Shown here: positions 1 to 6,606 of the stretch, one piece after another
How positions within the stretch are numbered: position 1 is the stretch's first letter
Layout of the letters: every line of letters starts with the position of its first letter
Assembly: GCA_018985225.1 (NCBI GenBank)
Contig: JADGIF010000313.1
Span: 1 to 11,202 of the forward strand
DNA length: 11,202 nucleotides
Reading direction: 5' to 3'
DNA from: Amoeboradix gromovi
Taxonomy: Eukaryota > Sanchytriomycota > Sanchytriomycetes > Sanchytriales > Sanchytriaceae
Made by a program: the position numbers and the translations under genes
The notes under the pieces: generated by a model
Databases searched by the model: none
Told to the model about the DNA's origin: nothing
The model's input: the letters and a program-made list of their open reading frames with translations, nothing else

Positions 1-213
1 AAAACTAGACTAGATAAGAGTAATGATGTTAGTATAACATTACAAAATGACTCTAGAAAAGAGTACCGTCTAAGAAAATGCACCTTTTGCTTAGATGCTC
101 AAAGACCTCATATATTTGAACGAGATGCAGGGTCTTCTAGTTTTATTTTGAAGAGGGGATTAAAGGTAGTGAAAGAAAATTGGTATAATAGAAGATCTTT
201 AAATACGAGTTAG
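1..213 (+). CDS. Partial C-terminal reading frame of the repeat-borne protein
   Basis: This is an open frame of 70 codons that enters at the left edge and ends in TAG. The visible part is basic and has one CxxC pair (about residues 27-30). The conserved stretch from ERDAG to ENWYNRRS follows, and the other two repeat copies encode the same stretch. The final residues (LNTS) come from a deletion that changes the ending; copies 2 and 3 continue with FINDSISSVW. The function is not recognised. Whether this copy is part of an intact gene depends on sequence to the left. Confidence 0.4.
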   Translation, partial: KTRLDKSNDVSITLQNDSRKEYRLRKCTFCLDAQRPHIFERDAGSSSFILKRGLKVVKENWYNRRSLNTS

Positions 214-238
214 TCTAGTTTTTATATTTGGTGTCCCA
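1..238 (+). mobile_element. 3' tail of a multicopy, partly coding element (copy 1)
   Basis: The segment from about 118 to 238 recurs at 6446-6606 on the plus strand and at 11041-11202 on the minus strand. All three copies end at the same point, in TTTGGTGTCCCA, and the sequence beyond is unrelated. In this copy a frame is open from base 1 to a TAG at 211-213: 70 codons, entering from outside the window, with a CxxC pair (CTFC) and then ERDAGSSSFILKRGLK. Relative to copies 2 and 3 it lacks about 40 bp after AGATCTTT, so its last residues differ. Shared 3' ends with varying 5' extents suggest a retroelement or transposon C-terminus, but I recognise no transposase or reverse-transcriptase motif. 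A multicopy gene family would also fit. Confidence 0.6.
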
Positions 239-308
239 TGTCTCGTGGAAACTCAGATATTATTCTTTTTGTCGTCCCCTTTTACTCCCATCACACTTTT
301 CGCAGAGC

Positions 309-713
309 ATGTCCCAAATGCTGAATAGCAAACTTCATGTTCTGGTGAACTTGACAAAAACAAACATATTCCACTACGTTAAGGAGCCAAAGATCGAGTT
401 TTTAAGATTTAAATATATGATGAAATATCCACCACATGCATTTAGACGAGATCATTGGAGAGAAGTAGCAGTTGTTGAAGGTCCAGTAAGGCCTCTTTTT
501 GAGCCTGTTCTTATAAAATTTCCATCAGACAAGACAAAGCTGCTAAATGAACTTCATGACTTGAATCCGATTCAAAGATACTTAAAGGAATTAAATAATT
601 GCTGTGGTGAGGGCACTAAAATCCGCTGGAAAATGAAAGAATATTGTCCAGAACTAGCCGCGCAGGAATGGAACGAAGAAAATATTACGTTACTTACTGA
701 AACTTTGGATTAG
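309..713 (+). CDS. Small conserved-looking protein of unknown function, 134 aa
   Basis: I do not recognise this protein. I start it at 309 because that is the first ATG of the frame; the open frame upstream has none. The product begins MSQMLNSKLHVLVNLTK. This N-terminus has no acidic residue until the EPKIE segment and could be a mitochondrial presequence, which is inference only. The middle is Pro- and Arg-rich (KYPPHAFRRDHWREV), then EGPVRPLFEP and a Trp-containing acidic C-terminus. There are no transmembrane segments or Cys pairs. A small mitochondrial ribosomal protein is a weak guess from size and composition. The ATG is 71 bp after the end of repeat copy 1 and follows a pyrimidine-rich CAG-AGC-ATG context shared with the SF3A1 gene. 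An AATAAA directly follows the TAG stop. Confidence 0.6.
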   Translation: MSQMLNSKLHVLVNLTKTNIFHYVKEPKIEFLRFKYMMKYPPHAFRRDHWREVAVVEGPVRPLFEPVLIKFPSDKTKLLNELHDLNPIQRYLKELNNCCGEGTKIRWKMKEYCPELAAQEWNEENITLLTETLD

Positions 714-719
714 AATAAA
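714..719 (+). terminator. Poly(A) signal AATAAA abutting a stop codon
   Basis: AATAAA begins on the base right after the TAG stop of the 309-713 gene. A T-rich stretch with TTTTATTTC follows about 6 nt downstream. The placement matches the stop-coupled signals of four other genes in this window. Confidence 0.55.
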
Positions 720-878
720 TTGCAATTTTATTTCTTTATACGCTTGTACATCTCCTTGAACCAAGAAAGATCAAATTATGAGTGTCGTTTGAAAGCATGA
801 ATACTAAATTATTCAAGATATGGACTAATTCACGTGCACTATTATTTCCTAAACACCCCGCAGCAAAACAGATTGAGT

Positions 879-2039
879 ATGGAGGATGACTTTTGCTTTG
901 TTAATAAACTATCTGTTGAAGAATCTAGCACAGTGAAAACTAGACCGACTGAACAGGACAGAAAAAGATTTCAAATTAGTTTAAGAAAGGAAAATTCTAA
1001 AATTTTGCAATCCAAACAGCACAAGCTTGATTTCTTGCAATTTGGACAATTCCAAATTAAAACATGGTACATAAGTCCTTTTCCTCAAGATTTTGCCAGT
1101 CTTAAGAAACTTTATATGTGTCAATACTGTTTAAATTACATGAGCAATGAGTTGACATATTTGAACCATCTCGATAATTGTACAATCAGGCATCCACCAG
1201 GCAATGAAATCTACAGAGATGGCAAATTAAGTATATTTGAGGTTCACGGTTCGAAGTCTAAACTTTATTGTCAAAATCTCTGTTTACTTGCCAAATTATT
1301 TCTCGATACAAAGGCCCTTTACTATGATGTAGATCCTTTCACGTTTTATATTCTTACTGAATATAATGGCCCTGACCCAAATGCTTCCATTCATTTAGAA
1401 TCCCCAATTGACAATAACAATTTTGCTTTGCCTGGTGGTAACAATATTGGTTGTAACTTCATTGGTTATTTCAGTAAAGAAATGGATTCTAAAACTTTTA
1501 ATCTTAGCTGTATTTGTATTTTGCCAATCTATCAGAATAAGGGATACGGTCAATATTTAATAGATTTTAGCTACTTGCTAACCAAGCTAGAGAATAAGCA
1601 AGGCAGCCCTGAGAAACCATTATCTTTCAGTGGTTGTATTAGCTATCGATCCTACTGGAAATTGAGAATCGCAGAGAAACTGAATACTATTGGTAATGGC
1701 CCTATATCTATTCCTTCTATTGCCTCCGAGCTTGGAATGACTGTTGATGATGTCGTCTTTATCTTGTACCATAACAACCTACTTGCTAAGCTGCCTAATA
1801 ACGAATACTCGCTTACTCTTAACAAGGAATGGCTAGCAGACGTTGTTCGGAAAGGCCTTAGGAGGAAGAGAATAAATAGAGACTATCTGCAATGGGAAAT
1901 ACCCAAGATTCACGTTCCCACGCTAAATCATGAGTCGCACTCATTGGCAAGAAATGATGAATTTGATGTAGAAAAATCTGAAAAGGAAGCGGAACGCCAG
2001 GAAAGTAATGAAGATGAAATAATAGAATTGATTCAGTAG
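879..2039 (+). CDS. MYST-family histone acetyltransferase, 386 aa
   Basis: It transfers acetyl groups from acetyl-CoA to histone lysines as the catalytic subunit of a chromatin complex. The hallmarks are all visible: the FGQFQIKTWYISPFP lead-in; a C2HC zinc finger (C81, C84, H97, C101); RHPPGNEIYR; YCQNLCLLAKLFLDTKALYY with the autoacetylation-type lysine (about K145); the catalytic Cys region CICILPIYQ (about C211); acetyl-CoA loop QNKGYG (219-224); and PEKPLS with the catalytic-type Glu (about E245), then SYRSYW. The C-terminal winged-helix part ends near LQWEIPKI, followed by an acidic tail. There is no chromodomain or PHD finger. The LQW ending and lack of a chromodomain lean toward the Sas3/MOZ/HBO1 side over Esa1, with low certainty. 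About 25-28 extra residues follow TEYN, before NFIGYFSKE. ATG 879 is the first ATG of the frame. Confidence 0.95.
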   Translation: MEDDFCFVNKLSVEESSTVKTRPTEQDRKRFQISLRKENSKILQSKQHKLDFLQFGQFQIKTWYISPFPQDFASLKKLYMCQYCLNYMSNELTYLNHLDNCTIRHPPGNEIYRDGKLSIFEVHGSKSKLYCQNLCLLAKLFLDTKALYYDVDPFTFYILTEYNGPDPNASIHLESPIDNNNFALPGGNNIGCNFIGYFSKEMDSKTFNLSCICILPIYQNKGYGQYLIDFSYLLTKLENKQGSPEKPLSFSGCISYRSYWKLRIAEKLNTIGNGPISIPSIASELGMTVDDVVFILYHNNLLAKLPNNEYSLTLNKEWLADVVRKGLRRKRINRDYLQWEIPKIHVPTLNHESHSLARNDEFDVEKSEKEAERQESNEDEIIELIQ

Positions 2040-2045
2040 TTTATT
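2040..2045 (-). terminator. Poly(A) signal of the Rsc9-like gene, next to the MYST stop
   Basis: On the minus strand AATAAA (2045 to 2040) starts one base after the TAG stop at 2049-2047. The MYST stop codon (2037-2039) is directly adjacent on the other strand. Cleavage at a usual 10-30 nt distance would therefore fall inside the MYST coding region, giving antisense 3' overlap. Confidence 0.5.
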
Positions 2046-2046
2046 A

Positions 2047-3090
2047 CTAGCTAGTTTCTAGCAATTTCAGGTACCATTCCACAAACCACGGATCAGCTTG
2101 TACTTTGATGTTGCAATAAATCAGTTCCATATCCATAACATGATACTGCTTATAAATAGCATTAAGTGACAAGGCCGAATACATAGGAATGCCTTGGACC
2201 TTTAAAACAGGCAATCCTAAATAATAAATCAGTATAGATACCACATCTCTTGGATGCATATATAATGCTTCGATTAGCGCTTGACTATGAAAGCATGAAT
2301 AAAACACCAGTTCTAGGATACTTGTAATCATCGGGAAGTCGGTGTTCTCTGTCACATCTTGATAGAAGTCATGACGAGGAATGATTAGCTGCACTAACCT
2401 TTCTGTGTACTTGATGATCTCGTCATACACGAATCCGAGATCCTTGTGAGGGTTCGTTCTTATCATTGATGAAAGAATAGTACATGTTTGCTGAATGAAC
2501 CATCTATCTTCGTGAAGAAGGTAAGAGCATAGCTTTTTAAATAGTACGATTTGTGTATCTGAAGGAAGCCATCTAGAATTGGCCATGCTATTGAAAATAA
2601 AAAACGCAATCTTTTTGATGTGTAGCTGGTCCTTGAAAAGAGTGTTGAGATCCAACAGCCTGTTTAAGAGCTCAAAGGTTTCTGGAATTGATATTAAACT
2701 GGAACCGTTAGATATGGCCAAGTTGTTTAAACAGACCATGCAGTATAGCAGCAAACTGTTGGTATTTGGAGCCAATAATGGGTTCTGATTATTAACTGAC
2801 TCTAGCAAGCGAAGAGACAATGAAGTTAATCTATCGATGAATGGAGGAATCAAACCAACTGGATAGTCTTGGCAGGAAATCAAGTGCAGCAATGCCCACT
2901 CATTTTCATTAGCCAACTTACAAGATATGGCCATAAACAATCTCCTGAATGTAGGGGGTTCACTCACACGAGTGTTGAACTGCATTTTACTGGGTCTGCG
3001 ATGCTCACCATTAGCAACTTGTTCCAGTGACAACATAAAGCAATAAGGGGAATTGCAAACACAAAATGATTTATTTAAAACTAGATTCAT
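2047..3090 (-). CDS. Rsc9/ARID2-like armadillo-type chromatin-remodeller subunit, 347 aa
   Basis: This all-helical, Leu-rich protein has no catalytic motif. The segment FRRLFMAISCKLANENEWALLHL followed by IPPFIDRLTSLSLRLLE resembles the repeat region of fungal Rsc9 and ARID2, where a helix with an E-x-x-(F/W)-A-L-x-H/N-L pattern recurs. LLLYCMVCLNNLAIS fits the following helical repeat. Family members are structural subunits of RSC or PBAF chromatin remodellers in the nucleus. No ARID DNA-binding domain is present, so it would be a repeat-only form. The longest frame starts at ATG 3090, which overlaps the Prp40-like stop by 20 nt. ATG 3036 (MLSLEQVANG) or ATG 2985 (MQFNTRVSEP) would avoid the overlap and may be the true start. 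It converges on the MYST gene with 7 nt between stops. The family call rests on pattern recognition alone. Confidence 0.6.
   Translation of the reverse strand: MNLVLNKSFCVCNSPYCFMLSLEQVANGEHRRPSKMQFNTRVSEPPTFRRLFMAISCKLANENEWALLHLISCQDYPVGLIPPFIDRLTSLSLRLLESVNNQNPLLAPNTNSLLLYCMVCLNNLAISNGSSLISIPETFELLNRLLDLNTLFKDQLHIKKIAFFIFNSMANSRWLPSDTQIVLFKKLCSYLLHEDRWFIQQTCTILSSMIRTNPHKDLGFVYDEIIKYTERLVQLIIPRHDFYQDVTENTDFPMITSILELVFYSCFHSQALIEALYMHPRDVVSILIYYLGLPVLKVQGIPMYSALSLNAIYKQYHVMDMELIYCNIKVQADPWFVEWYLKLLETS
3070..3075 (-). terminator. Poly(A) signal overlapping the Prp40-like stop codon
   Basis: On the minus strand AATAAA (3075 to 3070) contains the whole TAA stop of the Prp40-like gene (3073-3071). 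It lies inside the 5' end of the longest Rsc9-like frame, which favours a later start for that gene. Confidence 0.5.
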
Positions 3091-4372
3091 ATATCAGTCT
3101 TACATTCACGTTGGGGATATGCCTTGTTCTAGGATTGCTATCGAATGCTTTATTAAATATTAATTTTTTAAATTCATGAAAAGTTATTTGACGAGGAATT
3201 CTAATTCTGTAGTCTTTGACAAAATTAATCAAATTCTTTTTATCTGTTATATACAGATCATACTCGTCTTCTACCAAATCCCAGAAAAGTTCAATAGGAG
3301 TGCTGCCAACCGATTCAGCTACCAATTCATAGCTTTTCCATTTTGAGATTGTTGGATAGCATTCAGTCCAGGTTGACTTGGCATGCAGATCACCACTAAA
3401 CTTCAAATTTATAAGATCCTTTCTAAACTGGTTTCTGGACTCAGAAGCCTTTTTTCTTGCTTCAGTTATTTTTAAAAGGTGGTTTGTGTTTGCAACATTT
3501 TCGCAGTTTTTAATTTTTTCTTCAAAGTACAATAACAGATCAATGTTAGCTAGTTGGTTCGACTCTACCTGCCAGATATCATGGGACTTTACACTCTTTT
3601 CAAACTCAGCCCACTTTGAGTTGATGTTTATACCGAAATCTACAGAATCCAGCAATTTGTAAACTTTAGTTTTAAGCTGCTGTCTGTACTTTTCTTCGAT
3701 TGTTTTCAAATAGTTCAACGACTCCTTCCATGCTCGTTCTAGATAGTCTTTCTCTATAATAACTGAAGAGATTTTTAGATCTTTAAAAACTGCCGAAAAT
3801 TCAACAAAAGTCATTTCTGACTTCAAGTCTCCAAATTTAAAATGTTCCTCAAGTTTCTGCTTGATCTCTTGAAAAATTTTCATAAATTCTACCTCTCGTC
3901 GTTCTCTCATAATCTCACGATGCTCTGAAATGTAGTTAAAAAATGCTTGTTTACGTTCACTTGCTGTTTTTAATGATTTGAACAGGGGATCATTATATAT
4001 CTTACGAATAGTAGATTCGTAAGTCCAGGTGTCATCTATATTCATTTTTTCCAAAAGCTTGACAAATTTTTCCGTAGGTGTCAGCGATTCAGTGTTGCTC
4101 TTTAATTCATCATCCGAATCTGTTTTCTCAGACTCGAAATCGTCCATTTCGTCATCTTGATTCTGCAAAGTGGTTCTAGGATCCTCCCATTGCGTCTGCT
4201 TTGTTATGGTATTATAGTAATAAGTATCGCCATCCTCATCTACCATCTCTTTCCAAGGATTGTCAAAATCTGGCTTGACCCACGCAGTCTCATTTGTGAA
4301 TTTGTTTACATAGTAAACCTTACCCTGCTTGTCTTTGAATTCCTCCCACGCTTCTTTTGTGTTCTCCCCCAT
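3071..4372 (-). CDS. PRP40: Prp40-like WW/FF-domain pre-mRNA splicing factor, 433 aa
   Basis: Prp40 proteins belong to U1 snRNP and bridge the 5' splice site to branch-point factors by binding proline-rich ligands. Two tandem WW domains open the protein. WW1 runs about residues 6-35 (W9, YYV, W31, P34) and WW2 about 37-66 (W40, YYY, W62, EDP). An acidic linker (about 70-95) follows. From about residue 97 a chain of FF-type repeats begins with TPTEKFVKLLEKM and FKSLKTASERKQAFFNYI, then less conserved copies to the C-terminus. At 433 aa it is shorter than yeast Prp40 (about 580 aa), so the last FF repeats are probably lost. It starts 45 bp after the PDI stop. A CCAG acceptor-like site lies 16 nt before the ATG. 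A homologous factor such as a TCERG1-type protein is less likely because the WW pair sits at the extreme N-terminus. Confidence 0.9.
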   Translation of the reverse strand: MGENTKEAWEEFKDKQGKVYYVNKFTNETAWVKPDFDNPWKEMVDEDGDTYYYNTITKQTQWEDPRTTLQNQDDEMDDFESEKTDSDDELKSNTESLTPTEKFVKLLEKMNIDDTWTYESTIRKIYNDPLFKSLKTASERKQAFFNYISEHREIMRERREVEFMKIFQEIKQKLEEHFKFGDLKSEMTFVEFSAVFKDLKISSVIIEKDYLERAWKESLNYLKTIEEKYRQQLKTKVYKLLDSVDFGININSKWAEFEKSVKSHDIWQVESNQLANIDLLLYFEEKIKNCENVANTNHLLKITEARKKASESRNQFRKDLINLKFSGDLHAKSTWTECYPTISKWKSYELVAESVGSTPIELFWDLVEDEYDLYITDKKNLINFVKDYRIRIPRQITFHEFKKLIFNKAFDSNPRTRHIPNVNVRLIYESSFK

Positions 4373-4413
4373 TGTTAGAGTTACAAACCTGGATTTAAGT
4401 AAATATTAATGTA

Positions 4414-4419
4414 TTTATT
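4414..4419 (-). terminator. Poly(A) signal overlapping the PDI stop codon
   Basis: On the minus strand AATAAA (4419 to 4414) begins at the second base of the TAA stop (4420-4418) of the PDI gene. Only 45 bp separate this stop from the Prp40-like ATG, so 3'-end formation must occur within the gap or within the next gene. Confidence 0.55.
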
Positions 4420-5495
4420 ATAACTCATCTTCGCCAGGTGCCTTAACGTCAATCTCTGGACCTTTAAAGACTCGCAGGATATTGCGTCGAATATAAAAGT
4501 CATCCTTCTTTGCCGGGGTCAAATCACCAGATAGCACACGCCCTAGTCTATTCAATTCTGTCCCAATAAATTTAGAATCGTTTACCACCCGATCCATAAC
4601 CTGGTAATAATACTTAGCGTATCGTGTGCCAATCATTTCTGCAGCTTCCTTGGTCTTTTTAATAACTGATTTTTTGTCCTTTGATTTCGAGAATTCTTCT
4701 ACCAAATTATTCATTAAAACAATCGTACCCTGAGTTGGGCCCAATTTGCCACCCACTTGTCTGTCGGATCCTGTCACTTTATTCAAATAGGCAATGATGC
4801 CAGCTTCATTACGTTTACCATCAAAGGTTTGTGGTTCTTTGTCTCCTTTTGGAAAAAACTTTAAAGTAGGGAAGCCTGTAATTCCGTACTTTCCTGCTGT
4901 AATTGTCTCATCTTCAGCATTTATTTTAGCCAGAACGATATCTTCCTCGTTTGCAAAAGCAGAGGCCACCAACTCATATTCCGGAGCTAACTTCTTACAA
5001 TGACCTATATTAGCGAGTAATACCGCACCATGGTGCATAAAATTCAACCAATACATGTTTATCGCCATTAACATATTCTGCAAAAGATTTGTCTGTCAAC
5101 TCCAATACATAAGATTTGGACTCTTTTATCGTAGATTCAACACTAGTCTTCGATTTCAAAAACTTTGCCATGTCTTCAAAGCTTCTTCCACCATTATAGT
5201 CTGATGGTTTCAAAGAATGCGCATCGAAATATTTCAGAGTGGGATAGCCAGTTACACCAAATTTAGATCCGAATTCTTTGTACGCACTGGCATCTAATGA
5301 TGCTACAACCACATCATCTTCGCTGTAAGCGTCACCCAGTTTTATGTAATCAGAAGCCATCGCTTTGCAATGTCCACACCACGGAGCATAGAATTTGACC
5401 AAGGCTGGTGAAGAACCACCAACAAATTCGTCAAATGTTTCTGGCGTTAGCTCTATCATCTTACCAAATATACTCGTAATTAAAACAGCGAGCAT
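4418..5495 (-). CDS. ER protein disulfide isomerase, ERp38/PDI-D type (two exons, 352 aa)
   Basis: Joined exons are 5495-5024 and 5004-4418; a 19-nt intron separates them. The enzyme forms and rearranges disulfides in secreted proteins in the ER lumen. A short hydrophobic leader (MLAVLITSIF) precedes IELTPETFDEFV. Two thioredoxin domains follow, each with a CGHC active site (C40-C43 and C157-C160), FYAPWC lead-in and cis-Pro loop (GYPTLKYF, GFPTLKFF). The C-terminal helical domain (about 245-345) matches the ERp29c/D domain seen in ERp38-type PDIs of fungi, plants and Dictyostelium. The last four residues are EDEL, a KDEL-type ER retention signal. Without splicing the second active site would read WCGITR-stop; removing 19 nt restores WCGHCKKLAPEY. 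The leader is short for a signal peptide, so a small upstream exon cannot be excluded. Confidence 0.93.
5005..5023 (-). other. 19-nt spliceosomal intron in the PDI gene
   Basis: Minus-strand sequence GTATTACTCGCTAATATAG. It starts with GT, ends with AG and has a branch-like CTAAT 4 nt before the terminal AG-containing ATAG. It carries an in-frame TAA, and its length is not a multiple of three, so retention breaks the protein. Excision rebuilds an exact CGHC active site in phase 1 (tgc g|gt cat tgt). Confidence 0.85.
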
Positions 5496-6445
5496 AGTTT
5501 CAAAAATAATAATGATAGAGCATTGATTAGATCCTTAAACATAACAAGTATAAAGCAGTTTAAGTCTAGAGCCTCGTTGATGCATGTTCCTAGTAAATTT
5601 CACCGAGTTTGCTGTTTTTCGTTCTTAAAGTGTTAAACTCTCTTTGGAAATAGTAAGAGCTTAATGATTAGTTTCGCGCTATGAAAAAAGAAACAAAAGA
5701 TGACTATTGTGTTACCAACGTCTTATCAGAAGAATCCCAGAAAACTATATTCCCCGGTCCTTTGGAGCATCAAAATAAGACTCAATCTTAACAACCACCA
5801 GAAAACTCAAGAAAAGTGATCGCAGAAATCAAAAAAGCAATTAAGGTGCTGCTATCTGCTAAACCAAATTTATAATGTCGTAAGAAATAATTTACTGTGG
5901 TGATGGCAGTTGTATGCAGAACAGAAATGGCGATTTAAATACCAGAATAAAGAAGCTATTTATGTACTTTGTAGACATAGATTGGAGTTGATTGCTCATG
6001 ATTCCAGTGCATAGAGTGTGCTCTATCAGTAACCGGAATATCTTAAGTGTAAGAACATTTAACGACTTCTTAGAGGCCCATTGTAACTCTAGTGTGTCCA
6101 CAGTCATGCGGTAGCGAGAAAGCCCTTAGTGAGGTCAGAGATGCTGTCGTGAAGTGGTCGGCTGAGTTTTACACTGTGAAAACACTTTAAGACATCAAAC
6201 ATAAAAACTGGACTAACTTTCTGTACCAACTTGGAACATTATTTCAGCTTTATTAATTTTATGGATTTAAGAGGCGAGTGGACATTCAGCTAATTGACGA
6301 GTATAAAAGGAGAATAAATATTCTGTACAGCTATTCTCTTACTCTTTCATCCAATCTTTATCATAATACTAATTCATAGTAGGGTATATTTTCATTTAAT
6401 CTTGCCCATAAATAGAGACCTTTCCTAATAAAGTTATGGCCAAGA
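5496..6445. other. Intergenic region, no intact gene
   Basis: The upstream region of the PDI gene is on its left side. Proceeding rightward I see only short open pieces in changing frames (listed separately as a possible broken gene), and a TATAAAAGG box at 6302-6310 with no gene that clearly uses it. I found no tRNA A/B boxes or snRNA-like cores on either strand by eye. Confidence 0.5.
5681..6189 (+). pseudogene. Possible broken gene with VHS-like pieces (speculative)
   Basis: Short plus-strand pieces read like protein but do not form one frame. Piece 1 starts at ATG 5681, meets an in-frame TAA at 5789-5791 and continues as QPPENSRKVIAEIKKAIKV to a TAA near 5875. Piece 2 starts at ATG 5998 and includes NILSVRTFNDFLEAHCNSS. 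Removing a 19-nt GT-AG stretch (6096-6114) joins it to EKALSEVRDAVVKWSAEF, giving a resemblance to the end of VHS domains (a conserved Phe-Leu helix, then a helix ending in W-x-x-x-F). VHS proteins bind ubiquitinated cargo at endosomes. Breaks between pieces are unexplained. Chance is a serious alternative, since nearby DNA gives equally plausible peptides in overlapping frames. Confidence 0.18.
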
Positions 6446-6606
6446 GAACGAGATGCAGGGTCTTCTACTTTTATTTTGAAGTGGGGATTGAAAGTAATGA
6501 AAGAAAATTGGTATAATAGAAGATCTTTTATTAATGATAGCATTTCCTCAGTATGGAGCACCTCCTTTAAAAACCAGTTGGCCTAGTTTTTATATTTGGT
6601 GTCCCA
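6446..6606 (+). mobile_element. Element tail, copy 2 (5'-truncated fragment)
   Basis: This 161-bp copy starts sharply at GAACGAGATGCAGGG and ends at the common TTTGGTGTCCCA. Its coding frame stays open: ERDAGSSTFILKWGLKVMKE continues to a TAG at 6584-6586. Compared with copy 3 it carries one in-frame 3-bp indel near the end. The sequence to the left is unrelated to the coding region upstream of the tail in copy 1, so this is a truncated insertion. The minus-strand frame at 6361-6561 is only its antisense. Confidence 0.65.

Noticed and set aside
228-308. N-terminal extension of the 309-713 protein
   Set aside because: The upstream open frame has no ATG and begins inside the repeat tail; the same holds for the extension before SF3A1 at 7362-7436.
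834-878. N-terminal extension of the MYST protein
   Set aside because: It would need a GTG start; the first ATG is at 879 and the extension has no family resemblance.
4418-5083. Reading PDI as two genes or as a frameshifted pseudogene
   Set aside because: The 19-nt GT-AG excision restores an exact CGHC site, and both halves are fully conserved through the ER retention tail.
5892-6107. 71-codon minus-strand frame
   Set aside because: No recognisable features, and it is antisense to the plus-strand pieces that look more protein-like.
6302-6310. TATAAAAGG as an active promoter
   Set aside because: No gene begins within a plausible distance downstream; repeat copy 2 follows instead. AT-rich DNA makes such boxes common.
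6361-6561. 66-codon minus-strand frame
   Set aside because: It is the antisense of repeat copy 2, whose plus-strand frame is conserved among the copies.
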